Origin: Sphingomonas sp. S1-29
Lineage (GTDB): Bacteria; Pseudomonadota; Alphaproteobacteria; Sphingomonadales; Sphingomonadaceae
Assembly: GCF_026167545.1 (NCBI RefSeq)
Contig: NZ_CP110678.1
Location: forward strand, 2,477,501 to 2,541,500
DNA length: 64,000 nt
Direction: 5' to 3'
The notes under the pieces are model-generated. The model saw only the letters and a program-made list of their open reading frames with translations, was not told the origin of the DNA and searched no databases. Numbering within the stretch: the first letter of the stretch is position 1; each line of letters starts with the position of its first letter. Positions 9,631-18,188 of this stretch are shown one piece after another. The position numbers and the translations under genes were made by a program.

Positions 9631-10063
9631 CAATCTTTGAAAGGCCTATTTCGGTTTAGGAGCGGCGAGCATCGTCTATTTGCGCGGGGTTGAGCGGGGT
9701 AGCGAGGCGCCCAGACGAAGGCGAAAATAATCGTTCGGCGCGGCTACCGGCAAGCAATGCCCAACACGCTGATCTGACAGATTGGCGCTGGGAAACTCCG
9801 GGGCGTCGGCCGTCGCACGGCGGTGTCGTGTCGTACCGGCCGAGTCCATATGCGTGGCAGCTTAGGACGGTAGCCACAACCCGAGTGTCTGCACGGCCCG
9901 CACGGTTGAGCGACAAGCGGAACACTTGCCGCCGAACGCTAGAGGCAACGTGCGGGGTTAACCCAGCCAGTTGCTTCCCGCGATCTCCTCCGGAACCAAA
10001 CCACTCGACGGTTGATTCTGTTGGATGAAAGGTCGGGTCACATCAGTCGTGGACCACTGGCGG
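9631..10063. other. Non-coding stretch before the rhamnose operon
   Basis: About 430 bases without a convincing gene. Open frames on both strands here (for example a 112-codon frame on plus and an 89-codon frame on minus) are Arg/Ser/Pro-rich mirror images of each other with no start signals. The 3' end of rfbA lies at its right edge. Confidence 0.55.
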
Positions 10064-10933
10064 CTAATGGCCCTTCACTGCTTTTAGGATCGCACGTCCA
10101 TATGCGGTTTTCTTGAAGCGCTCGCCGGCCGCGCATGCCTGCTCGGCGGAGATAAGCCCCTTCTCAAACGCAATCTCTTCAAGGCATGCAATCTGGATGC
10201 CTTGTCGATGCTGAAGCGTGCGAACGAACTCCGAAGCTTCCAAAAGGCTATCGTGGGTGCCGGTGTCGAGCCAGGCATAGCCACGGCCCATCTGTTCCAC
10301 GTAAAGGTCCCCAGCCTCCATATAGAGGCGGTTAAGATCGGTAATCTCGAGTTCCCCTCGTGGGGAAGGTTTAAGGTTGCGGGCGTATTCGACAACCCGA
10401 TTGTCATAGAAGTAGAGGCCGGTAACCGCGTGGTGCGACTTCGGCACCGCGGGCTTCTCCTCAAGGTTCAACGCGCGGCCGTCTTCGGCAAGTTCCACGA
10501 CGCCATAGCGTTCGGGGTCCTCGACGCGGTAGCTAAACACCGTGGCGCCGCTGGTGCGTTGGACCGCACTCGCGAGGAGCTCGGTCAAATGTGCCCCGAA
10601 GAAGATGTTGTCGCCCAGTACCAGCGCCACGTTATCGTCGCCGATAAAATCTGCGCCGATCGTAAAGGCTTGGGCCAAGCCCTCGGGCTTAGGCTGCTCG
10701 GCGTAGCAAATTTCCATGCCTAGGGCCGCGCCATCTGCGAACAGCCGCTGATAGTTGCCAAGATATTCGGGGCTTGAGATGATCAACACCTCGCGAATGC
10801 CCGCCAGCATCAGCACCGACAGCGGGTAGTAGATCATTGGTTTGTCATAGACCGGCAGCAATTGTTTGTTCACTGCGAGGGTGGCTGGATGGAGCCGAGT
10901 GCCGGATCCGCCGGCTAAGATGATGCCCTTCAC
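10064..10933 (-). CDS. rfbA: Glucose-1-phosphate thymidylyltransferase
   Basis: RmlA makes dTDP-glucose from dTTP and glucose-1-phosphate, the first step of dTDP-L-rhamnose synthesis. At 289 aa it has the family length. The nucleotide-binding signature [11 protein letters not shown] is at residues 8-18, followed by [25 protein letters not shown] and the product-binding block [20 protein letters not shown] follow. The start is the GTG at 10933, whose GTGA overlaps the stop of rfbD, so translation is coupled; an upstream in-frame ATG would only add basic residues. It is the last gene of rfbC-B-D-A. Confidence 0.97.
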   Translation of the reverse strand: MKGIILAGGSGTRLHPATLAVNKQLLPVYDKPMIYYPLSVLMLAGIREVLIISSPEYLGNYQRLFADGAALGMEICYAEQPKPEGLAQAFTIGADFIGDDNVALVLGDNIFFGAHLTELLASAVQRTSGATVFSYRVEDPERYGVVELAEDGRALNLEEKPAVPKSHHAVTGLYFYDNRVVEYARNLKPSPRGELEITDLNRLYMEAGDLYVEQMGRGYAWLDTGTHDSLLEASEFVRTLQHRQGIQIACLEEIAFEKGLISAEQACAAGERFKKTAYGRAILKAVKGH

Positions 10934-11817
10934 TTTTTTGCTCCGATAAGTTCGTCGAGGATGTCGCTTAAGGCGTCCTGCCAAGGACGCGGCTGAATGC
11001 CGTAGTCGGATCGTATCGTTGCGTGGCTGAGCACGGAATTGGCGGGACGGGTGGCGGAGGTAGGGTAGTCCGAAGTGGCGATCGGCATGACGTTCGCCGT
11101 CGGCCCATCGCGCATAGTGGACTGGCGGAAGATCTCGGTTGCGAACCCTGCCCAGCTTGTCTCGCCGGCGTTGCTGAAATGATAGGTTCCCGTGGGGGCT
11201 GCGACGTCTCCGACAAGTTGGACGGTAATAGTCATAAGTGCCTGCGCGAGATCAGCGGCGCAGGTCGGTGCGCCTCGTTGGTCGTCAACAACGCGCAGCG
11301 TGTCGCGATCGGCACCGACGCGCAGCATCGTCTTTACGAAGTTATGACCATGTGCCGAAACGACCCAAGCCGTCCGTACGATGACGTGGCGAGCGCCGCT
11401 TGTGCGTACTGCCAATTCGCCACCAAGCTTTGACGCGCCGTAAACGCCGAGGGGGGTGGTAGGGTCGCCGACCTCCCATGCGCCGGTCTTGTCGCCATCG
11501 AACACATAATCGGTCGATACATGCACCAGCGGGATGTTGGCCTTGGCACAGGCTTCGCCAAAGGCTGCGGGGGCCATGGCATTGACGGCCCAAGCGGTAA
11601 CTACATCCTCCTCCGCCTTGTCCACTGCAGTATATGCAGCCGCGTTGATGACGCCGGCCCAATCGCGTTCGGCTATTTTGGCGAAGATGGCGCCCGTGTC
11701 TGTCAGGTCAAGGTCGGTCAGGTCGATCGCGACGATCTCATAGCCTTCGGGCCAGGAGCAGCGTCGTAGCTCGTTGCCAAGCTGGCCATTACCGCCGGTG
11801 ATGAGAATCGCTCTCAT
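10930..11817 (-). CDS. rfbD: dTDP-4-dehydrorhamnose reductase
   Basis: RmlD reduces dTDP-4-keto-L-rhamnose to dTDP-L-rhamnose with NAD(P)H. This 295-aa short-chain dehydrogenase opens with the Rossmann motif TGGNGQLG. It has the conserved [14 protein letters not shown] segment, the catalytic YGASKLGGE (Tyr-x3-Lys), and HVIVRTAWV. The start at 11817 overlaps the stop of rfbB by ATGA. Upstream residues in frame (to 11871) fall inside rfbB and are not part of the protein. Confidence 0.97.
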   Translation of the reverse strand: MRAILITGGNGQLGNELRRCSWPEGYEIVAIDLTDLDLTDTGAIFAKIAERDWAGVINAAAYTAVDKAEEDVVTAWAVNAMAPAAFGEACAKANIPLVHVSTDYVFDGDKTGAWEVGDPTTPLGVYGASKLGGELAVRTSGARHVIVRTAWVVSAHGHNFVKTMLRVGADRDTLRVVDDQRGAPTCAADLAQALMTITVQLVGDVAAPTGTYHFSNAGETSWAGFATEIFRQSTMRDGPTANVMPIATSDYPTSATRPANSVLSHATIRSDYGIQPRPWQDALSDILDELIGAKK

Positions 11818-12866
11818 GCGACTACCCCACGCCGCTCTGACGCCTTGGCGGCCACCAGCGGGCGCCACCACGCTTCATTGTCCAAATACCAGCGCACGGT
11901 CTTCTCGATTCCCGTCTCGAAGGTTTCTGCAGGCGTCCAGTCGAGCTCATCGCGTATGCGGCTAGCGTCGATCGCATAACGCTTGTCGTGCCCGGGACGG
12001 TCGGCGACGGATGTGATTTGGCTTGCGTACGAGTTGCCGTCTGCCCGCGGTTGCAGGCGGTCGAGGATCGCACAAATCGTGTCGACTACTTCGATGTTTT
12101 GCTTCTCGTTATTGCCGCCCACATTATAGGTTCTGCCGGGCTGGCCGCGCTCGAACACGGCTTGCAGCGCGCGTACATGATCCTCGACAAACAGCCAGTC
12201 GCGGACTTGGTCGCCAGCGCCGTACACCGGCAAAGGCTCCCCATCCAGTGCCTTGGCGATCATCAACGGGACAAGCTTCTCGGGGAAATGATAGGGGCCG
12301 TAATTGTTCGAACAGTTCGTGATCAGGACCGGCAGACCGAAGGTATGCCCCCACGCCGAAACGAGATGGTCGCTACCAGCCTTGGATGCCGAATAGGGAG
12401 AGCGGGGATCATAGGGTGTGTCTTCGGTGAACAGGCCGGTGTCGCCCAGCGAACCATACACCTCGTCTGTCGAGATATGGTGGAAACGGAAGGCCTGCCC
12501 GTCTTCCCTTTCGAGGCCCTGCCAGTAGCTGCGCGCTTCGGCGAGCATCGTATAGGTGCCCACAACATTGGTTTGGATGAAGGCACCCGGGCCGTCAATC
12601 GAACGATCGACATGGCTTTCTGCCGCGAGATGCGTGATGATTTGCGGGCGAAATTCCGTGAGCGCGTGGCGTAGCGTTTCGGCGTCGCAGATATCGCCTT
12701 TCACGAACCGGTAGCGATTAGACTGCGCGATACGCTCGACCGTGGACAGCGTCCCCGCATAGGTCAGCTTGTCGAAATTCAGCACCTCGTGATCGGTGTT
12801 TTCGATCAAATGCCGGATAAGCGCCGAACCGATGAAGCCGGCCCCGCCGGTGACGAAGATACGCAT
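11814..12866 (-). CDS. rfbB: dTDP-glucose 4,6-dehydratase
   Basis: RmlB converts dTDP-glucose to dTDP-4-keto-6-deoxyglucose with tightly bound NAD+. At 350 aa it matches the family. Visible motifs are the N-terminal [16 protein letters not shown], the [15 protein letters not shown] block, the STDEVYGSL active-site loop with its Asp-Glu pair, and [12 protein letters not shown] carrying the Tyr-x3-Lys dyad; [14 protein letters not shown] is also diagnostic. It lies 12 bases after rfbC and overlaps rfbD, so the four genes form one minus-strand operon. Confidence 0.98.
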   Translation of the reverse strand: MRIFVTGGAGFIGSALIRHLIENTDHEVLNFDKLTYAGTLSTVERIAQSNRYRFVKGDICDAETLRHALTEFRPQIITHLAAESHVDRSIDGPGAFIQTNVVGTYTMLAEARSYWQGLEREDGQAFRFHHISTDEVYGSLGDTGLFTEDTPYDPRSPYSASKAGSDHLVSAWGHTFGLPVLITNCSNNYGPYHFPEKLVPLMIAKALDGEPLPVYGAGDQVRDWLFVEDHVRALQAVFERGQPGRTYNVGGNNEKQNIEVVDTICAILDRLQPRADGNSYASQITSVADRPGHDKRYAIDASRIRDELDWTPAETFETGIEKTVRWYLDNEAWWRPLVAAKASERRGVVA

Positions 12867-12878
12867 GCGATCGGTCCT

Positions 12879-13445
12879 TCAGGCTAGGGGGGCAAGCGGG
12901 CAGCCGTCGTAAACGAACGGGCTGTCAAAATCAGCAAGGCGGGGAAGAAGGGTATCCTTGCTACTCAGTTCGGGCATGGTGCCGGCAGGCATCAGCCAAT
13001 CGATACCCGCGCTGTCCCAGCGAACGCCGCCGTCGGCGTTTGGCGCATAGGTGTCAGAGCATTTATACGTCACTTCGCAATCTGGCTCGAGCGTTACGAA
13101 CCCGTGCGCGAAGCCGATAGGGATGAACAGCTGGTGGCCATTCTCCGCGCTGAGTTCGGCGCCGACCCAATCGCCGTAAGTAGGCGAGCTCTTGCGGACA
13201 TCGACCGCCACGTCGAAGATGCGCCCGCGAATGCAACGCACCAATTTGTCCTGCCCATGCGGTGGCGTTTGAAAATGGAGCCCGCGCAGGGTGAAGGGGT
13301 GGACGGAGAGCGAATGATTGTCCTGCACGAACCGGCAAGCTATGCCCCGCGCGGTAAAAGCCCGCTCGGAATACACCTCGGTGAACCAGCCGCGGGTGTC
13401 GCCGAAGCGCTGCGGACGAACAAGTTGGACGGGGGAGATGACCAT
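12879..13445 (-). CDS. rfbC: dTDP-4-dehydrorhamnose 3,5-epimerase
   Basis: RmlC epimerises C3 and C5 of dTDP-4-keto-6-deoxyglucose. The 188-aa reading from MVISPVQLVRPQRFGDTRG fits the family length of about 185; an ATG ten codons upstream (13475) is the alternative. The cupin core shows LRGLHFQTPPHGQDKLV with the catalytic His, then GRIFDVAVDVR and FIPIGFAHGFVTLE, then CSDTYAPNADGGVRWDSAGI. It is the first gene of the rfbCBDA operon; the operon promoter should lie in 13446-13770, shared with the divergent acyltransferase gene. Confidence 0.96.
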   Translation of the reverse strand: MVISPVQLVRPQRFGDTRGWFTEVYSERAFTARGIACRFVQDNHSLSVHPFTLRGLHFQTPPHGQDKLVRCIRGRIFDVAVDVRKSSPTYGDWVGAELSAENGHQLFIPIGFAHGFVTLEPDCEVTYKCSDTYAPNADGGVRWDSAGIDWLMPAGTMPELSSKDTLLPRLADFDSPFVYDGCPLAPLA

Positions 13446-13770
13446 GATGGTCTCGCTAGCTCTTGGCTCGGGCATCTACAAGCGTCCTGGGCGAGGGCCG
13501 TTGCGGCTTGCCCGTTGCCCCGGTGGACGCAGGGGCAACGCATTTCGATTTTGTCCGGGGTGAATATCCAATTGGCGCCTTTGACGGACACAATCAGCGG
13601 TAGTCGATAGATATGACCCCGCATCCACTTTCTTGATGCGCTATGCCACAGTCCCTTGAGGTGAGATGCGCCCAGCTGCAACAGGGGTAGCTTCGCTTTC
13701 AAGCATGATGGCTGGTACTGCTTTGTTGCAATATTTTCTGCGTATGCCAGTTGGCGGGGAAAGTAGAATT
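13446..13770. promoter_or_regulatory. Divergent promoter region between rfbC and the PglD-like gene
   Basis: These 325 bases separate rfbC (minus) from the acyltransferase gene (plus), so both promoters should lie here. The right part, from about 13700, becomes AT-rich, including TTTGTTGCAATATTTTCTG. I cannot assign precise -35/-10 boxes. Frames through it read as shadow sequence. Confidence 0.45.
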
Positions 13771-14406
13771 ATGCGTTGTATCGGTGTTTACGGAGCGAGC
13801 GGATTTGGAAAAGAGGTGTTGCCTCTTGTTCGTGCTCAATATGGGGATGATCAAACCAATATTACTTTTATCGATGATGGTATGGCTGATGGTGACCATA
13901 TCTTTTCGTTCGATTCTTTCGCGGCCTTACCATATGATGAGAAGTTGGTAACAATTGCGATTGCGGACTCTAAAGTTCGGGAAAAAATTGCCTTGCGGTG
14001 TGCTGACGCTGGATTTGGTGTTGCGGATGTCAAAGCACCCAATTTCGTGATGCTTGATGATGTCGAAATTGGCGAAGGTTCGATATTGGCATCGTTCGCA
14101 CATCTAACCTCGAAGATCCGTATCGGCCGGTACTTCCACGCAAACTTCTACTCCTATGTTGCGCACGATTGCGTGATTGGCGATTTTGTTACCTTCGCAC
14201 CCAGCGTGCGTTGCAATGGCAACGTCCATATCGAAGATCATGCCTATATTGGAGCGGGTGCGATCCTGAGGCAGGGCACGCCCCAAAAGCCACTGCGGAT
14301 CGGACGCGGTGCGTTCATTGGAATGGGTGCGGTCGTCACGAAGGACGTCGCAGCCGGAGATACCGTTATCGGCAATCCGGCGCGACCAATGGTCTCCCGG
14401 CGATAG
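13771..14406 (+). CDS. PglD/NeuD-type sugar O- or N-acyltransferase
   Basis: A 211-aa left-handed beta-helix acetyltransferase. The N-terminus MRCIGVYGASGFGKEVLPL is the Rossmann-like substrate domain of the PglD/NeuD family; the C-terminal half has hexapeptide repeats (VEIGEGSILASFAHLTSKIRIG, CVIGDFVTFAPSVRCNGNVHIE, AYIGAGAILRQG, AFIGMGAVVTKDVAAGDTVIGN). H168-like residues in YVAHDCVIGDF fit the catalytic His position. The start at 13771 is preceded by GGCGGGGAAAG. The gene is clearly more AT-rich, with A/T-ending codons, than its neighbours, a sign of transfer. With the DegT aminotransferase, the PglC-like transferase and the PglF-like dehydratase nearby it would acetylate a UDP-4-amino-4,6-dideoxy-HexNAc. 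The substrate is inferred. Confidence 0.88.
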   Translation: MRCIGVYGASGFGKEVLPLVRAQYGDDQTNITFIDDGMADGDHIFSFDSFAALPYDEKLVTIAIADSKVREKIALRCADAGFGVADVKAPNFVMLDDVEIGEGSILASFAHLTSKIRIGRYFHANFYSYVAHDCVIGDFVTFAPSVRCNGNVHIEDHAYIGAGAILRQGTPQKPLRIGRGAFIGMGAVVTKDVAAGDTVIGNPARPMVSRR

Positions 14407-14675
14407 CACTCGAAGCGTCGCAACGCGCAGCGACCAGCGGGCATAGGACATCCTGCTCGTGGCGCCCGCCGGAGCCTTGGACCGCTCGGATCGTGCAACC
14501 GGGCTGGGTAACATAGCGCAGCGAATAGCCGGCAGGAAAGTCGCTCGAGGCGCGCCGCTTGGAGCTCCGTAGCCACTGGTGAGTGCTTCAGCCGACGCCC
14601 AAAACCGGCGCAGCAAAGCATTTGTCACCCATTGCCTGAGCGATTAACGCCGCGCATGAGTGACAGCATAAAAGG

Positions 14676-15275
14676 GTGCCCGTGAAGCGAATATTGGACT
14701 GCTTGGTGGCGGGATTCGCCCTTATATTGCTCTCGGTGCCGCTGCTGGCCGTGGCATTGCTGGTGCGTGTGAAGCTGGGAAGCCCGGTGCTGTTCCGGCA
14801 GGAGCGCCCGGGACTTAACGGCCGGCCTTTCATCATGATGAAATTCCGGACGATGATCGAAGCGGTTGATGACGATGGGCAGCCGCTCTCCGACGCGCAG
14901 CGACTGACGCCATTTGGTCGCTGGCTGCGCGCGTCGAGCCTGGACGAGCTGCCCGAGCTGCTGAACATCTTGCGCGGCGATATGAGCTTGGTGGGCCCGC
15001 GCCCCCTGCTGATGCGCTACCTTCCGCTCTACTCACCGGAACAGGCGCGGCGGCACGAAGTGCGCCCGGGTTTAACCGGTTGGGCGCAGATCAACGGCCG
15101 CAATGCGCTGAGCTGGGACGAGAAGTTCGCGCTAGACTTGTGGTATGTTGATCATCGCAGCTTCCTGCTTGACCTTCGTATTCTATGGCAAACGATGCTC
15201 AAAGTGGTGCGGCGCGAAGGCATTTCGTCTGCGGGTGAGGCAACCATGCCGCCGTTCACCGGGTCGTCGACGTAA
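14676..15275 (+). CDS. Initiating sugar-1-phosphate transferase (PglC/WcaJ superfamily)
   Basis: A 199-aa monotopic phosphoglycosyl transferase that moves a sugar-1-phosphate from its UDP form to undecaprenyl phosphate, starting repeat-unit assembly at the inner membrane. One re-entrant hydrophobic helix (about residues 8-30) comes first. The signature follows: GSPVLFRQERPGLNGRPF, MMKFRTM, the catalytic SLDELPELLNILRGDMSLVG, PRPLL, and RPGLTGWAQINGRNALSWDEKF. It is the short form, lacking the WcaJ N-terminal membrane and CoA-binding-like region, as in PglC. The GTG at 14676 has AAAGGG close upstream; GTG at 14682 is an alternative. It runs divergently towards the aminotransferase gene, ending 7 bases from that gene's stop. 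Confidence 0.93.
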   Translation: MPVKRILDCLVAGFALILLSVPLLAVALLVRVKLGSPVLFRQERPGLNGRPFIMMKFRTMIEAVDDDGQPLSDAQRLTPFGRWLRASSLDELPELLNILRGDMSLVGPRPLLMRYLPLYSPEQARRHEVRPGLTGWAQINGRNALSWDEKFALDLWYVDHRSFLLDLRILWQTMLKVVRREGISSAGEATMPPFTGSST

Positions 15276-15282
15276 CTTGTCC

Positions 15283-16458
15283 TCAATGCGTCGCAGCCGC
15301 GAACACCCTCGCCATCGCAGCGCAAGCGGAGTCGACTTCGCCGTCGGTCATCGTCGGATGGGTGAGGAACATAAGGCTGGTCTCGCCTAGTTCGCGCGCG
15401 ACTGGTAGGCGTTCTTTAGGGCGGAACGCCGTGCCGTCGAAAGCGCGCTCGCGATAGACTTCGGGACAGGTCCCGTGCAGCACTGCTACCCCGTCCGCCG
15501 ACAATTCGGCAACCAGCCGGTCGCGGTCCCACCCGTCGCGCAGACCTTCAGGGCGAGCATAGGCATAAAGGCGATAATAGGCATGGGTGTCCTGCGCGCG
15601 CGGCCGAGGCACACGTACTGCGCTGGCGAAGGGGCCAAGCGCGTCGCCCAGCCTCTGGGCAATTGCGGTCCGACGCGCGGTCCAGTCAGCCATTCGTCCA
15701 AGCTGGATCAGCCCAATCGCTGACTGTACCTCAAGCATCCGCCAGTTCGTGCCGAAACTGTCGTGGACCCACCGAAATCCGGGCGCGTGCGCGCGATTGT
15801 AGACCGCATCCCAATCCTTGCCATGATCCTTGTATGACCACATGCGCGACCACAAGGTCTCGTCGTTGGTCGTCACCATCCCACCTTCACCGCCGGTGGT
15901 CATGATCTTGTCCTGGCAGAACGACCAGGCACCGACATGACCGATGCTGCCGACGCCGCGATCGCCGACCCTGGCACCGTGCGCCTGCGCGCAATCTTCG
16001 ACGACTGCCAAGCCATGCTGCTTCGCCAGCGCCATGATTTCATCCATGTCGCACGGCCAACCGGCAAGATGGACCGGTATGATCGCTTTGGTGCGCGCGG
16101 TTATCACCGGAGTGATCGTTGCCGGGCTGATATTGCCGCTATCGCGGTCAACATCGGCGAACACCGGTGTCGCTCCAGCGCTGACGACGCTTGAAACCGA
16201 AGCGATGAAGGTGCGCGGCGTGACCACCACTTCGTCGCCGGGGCCGATGCCAAGCACCTTGAGCGCCACATCAAGCGCCAGCGTGCCGTTCGCGAGCGCG
16301 ATAGCTCGGGCAGAGCCAGCCCAATCGGCGAAGGCGGTCTCAAATCGGCGGCCTGTGTCGCCCGTCCAATAATTTACTTTGTTCGACCGGATGACCTCGG
16401 CGACGGCGCTTGCCTCCTCCTCGGAAAAACATGGCCAGCGGGAAGGGGTGGTTTGCAT
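15283..16458 (-). CDS. DegT/DnrJ/EryC1/StrS aminotransferase
   Basis: A 391-aa PLP-dependent sugar aminotransferase, the PglE-like step that converts a 4-keto-6-deoxy sugar nucleotide to the 4-amino sugar using glutamate. The internal aldimine Lys is K184 in GAWSFCQDKIMTTGGEGGM. VVEDCAQAHGARVGDRGVG holds the PLP-ring-stacking and phosphate-contact residues, and LANGTLALDVALKVLGIGPGDEV is typical of the N-terminal half. It follows the glycosyltransferase gene by 2 bases, forming a two-gene minus-strand unit. The C-terminal 60 residues are well conserved in style, with no truncation. Confidence 0.93.
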   Translation of the reverse strand: MQTTPSRWPCFSEEEASAVAEVIRSNKVNYWTGDTGRRFETAFADWAGSARAIALANGTLALDVALKVLGIGPGDEVVVTPRTFIASVSSVVSAGATPVFADVDRDSGNISPATITPVITARTKAIIPVHLAGWPCDMDEIMALAKQHGLAVVEDCAQAHGARVGDRGVGSIGHVGAWSFCQDKIMTTGGEGGMVTTNDETLWSRMWSYKDHGKDWDAVYNRAHAPGFRWVHDSFGTNWRMLEVQSAIGLIQLGRMADWTARRTAIAQRLGDALGPFASAVRVPRPRAQDTHAYYRLYAYARPEGLRDGWDRDRLVAELSADGVAVLHGTCPEVYRERAFDGTAFRPKERLPVARELGETSLMFLTHPTMTDGEVDSACAAMARVFAAATH

Positions 16459-16460
16459 GA

Positions 16461-17699
16461 TTACCTCGGACGAGTGCTGGCGACGTGATCGAGAATGGCG
16501 ACCGTCTGATCGATTGCAGGGGTAAAGGAGAGATTCGTGTCGTAATAGCGTTGACCGTTTTTGCCTAGGACGTCGCGTTCGTTCGGAGCAAGTTGGGCAA
16601 GCGAGACAATGGCGGCGGTCATCGCGGCGATATCCTCGGGCGCGGTTACGATTGCGGCGCCCGATGCCTGCAATAGTTCGGCTGCCTCACCCGATATGCC
16701 CGCCACAATCGGCTTGCCGCACGATAGATAGTGCTGTGTCTTCGAAGGGATGGTCACTTCGTAAAGCGGATCTGCCTTAAGGTGCAGGACCAGAATATCG
16801 GCAAGATCGAAAACGCGGTCCATCATCTGCCGGGATACCGGGTCATGCATGGTTATCCGCGCCCCCATTCCCAGGGCGAGGATGCGCGCAATGAGCGTCT
16901 CGCGTTCGATGCCGCCCCCAAACACATGCAGATGCAGCGGCAAATTGGGATGGTCGCGAACAGCCGCGGCGACCGCGTCGATCAACGTGCCTAGTCCCTG
17001 CGCCTGGCCCAGATTTCCGCCATAAACGACATTGATTCGACCCGCGAATGCTGTTCGTACAGCCTCCGCAGGCAGATCGGCTGGGTGTCGGGCAGGGGTG
17101 TAGGTGGACCAGTTTCGAATGCAGCGCATCTTTGCGGCGGGTACGCCGCGAGTCTCGAGACGCGCCTTCATGCCACCGGATTGGGCGACGACGAATGCCG
17201 CACGGCGATAGGTGAACCGGCACAGCGCGCCCAGGATGTTTACCAGGCGATCAGGTGCCATTCCCGACGATGTGATGCTGTCGGGCCAGAGATCTTGAAT
17301 CTCGACCACGAACGGGCGCCGCCAAAGCCCGCAAAACAATGCCGCCGCCAACGCAGGAGTGACCGGAGGATGATAGACATAGACCGCATCGTACCGCCAC
17401 CCACGGACTAGGCCGAAAACCAAGCTACTCAGCCAAAAGCTGATATAATTGAGCGCCCGGCCGAAGGATGAGCGATCATGTGACGGCCATACGAAAAGCC
17501 GATGAATGGCCAATCCGCCCATCGTATCGCGGCGGTATGGCCTTAGCCGATAGCCCGGATACAGCTTGCCGCCGGGATAGTTGGGGAACGCGGTGGCGAC
17601 TTCGACGTCATGTCCCTTTGCCGCAAGCGCCTTGGCAAAATCGATGCCCTTGAACGCAGGTTCCGGCTCGAACCATTGGGTGAGGTAGAGGATGCGCAT
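16461..17699 (-). CDS. Glycosyltransferase family 4 (WbuB-like)
   Basis: A 412-aa GT-B fold glycosyltransferase. The N-terminus MRILYLTQWFEPEPAFKG followed by FAKALAAKGHDVEVATAFPNYPGG closely resembles the WbuB family, which transfers N-acetyl-L-fucosamine. The C-terminal donor domain shows VVYGGNLGQAQGLGTLIDA, LHVFGGGIERETL and the E/D region VTIPSKTQHYLSCGKPIVAG. The locus also encodes a full WbjBCD set for UDP-L-FucNAc, so FucNAc is a reasonable donor; that is inference. It is cytoplasmic or membrane-associated and is co-transcribed with the DegT aminotransferase. Its promoter should lie in 17700-18188. Confidence 0.9.
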   Translation of the reverse strand: MRILYLTQWFEPEPAFKGIDFAKALAAKGHDVEVATAFPNYPGGKLYPGYRLRPYRRDTMGGLAIHRLFVWPSHDRSSFGRALNYISFWLSSLVFGLVRGWRYDAVYVYHPPVTPALAAALFCGLWRRPFVVEIQDLWPDSITSSGMAPDRLVNILGALCRFTYRRAAFVVAQSGGMKARLETRGVPAAKMRCIRNWSTYTPARHPADLPAEAVRTAFAGRINVVYGGNLGQAQGLGTLIDAVAAAVRDHPNLPLHLHVFGGGIERETLIARILALGMGARITMHDPVSRQMMDRVFDLADILVLHLKADPLYEVTIPSKTQHYLSCGKPIVAGISGEAAELLQASGAAIVTAPEDIAAMTAAIVSLAQLAPNERDVLGKNGQRYYDTNLSFTPAIDQTVAILDHVASTRPR

Positions 17700-18188
17700 T
17701 TTCGCGCACCAGTAGGTCCCGCTGCGAGAAGCGACAACCCTTTAGCCTCTCTGCTTTTCCCAAACTCTTGCAAAAGTGCGTTGGAAGCATGGATCGGAAC
17801 GATGATTGGCACGGTGGAAAGGGTGACCAATAGCAGCCGACAGCGGATTGGCGCACGCACTAAATATGCCGACGATCGCCGTGGCAGCCCGTCTACGGTC
17901 AAAAATTATCTTCGCCCGGCGATGATCAGTATTAACCTTATCGTGTAGCCAAAATTGTCCGCGATATGTCGCCGGCGGTCGGGAGATGTCGTGCCCTTCT
18001 AGGCTGCTGGATATAACCGGCCCGCATTCCAGCCTGTTGGCATCAGCGCGACGAATGGCTTTCACCAAGTCCCTCGCTGACTCCCGCGCGCGCCGAGGAA
18101 CGTGTCTTCTGCCATCGCGTGGCGCGCGGTCAAATCGACGCTTGCGCTACCCGCGCGCCGGACACCCGTTCGGTCCGCTAGCGAATGC
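17700..18188. other. Intergenic stretch upstream of the WbuB-like gene
   Basis: About 490 bases between the start of the family 4 transferase and the stop of the beta-helix gene, both on minus. I see no gene: frames on both strands are short, Arg/Ser-rich and unsupported. It should contain the promoter for the transferase-aminotransferase unit and the end of the beta-helix transcript. Confidence 0.5.
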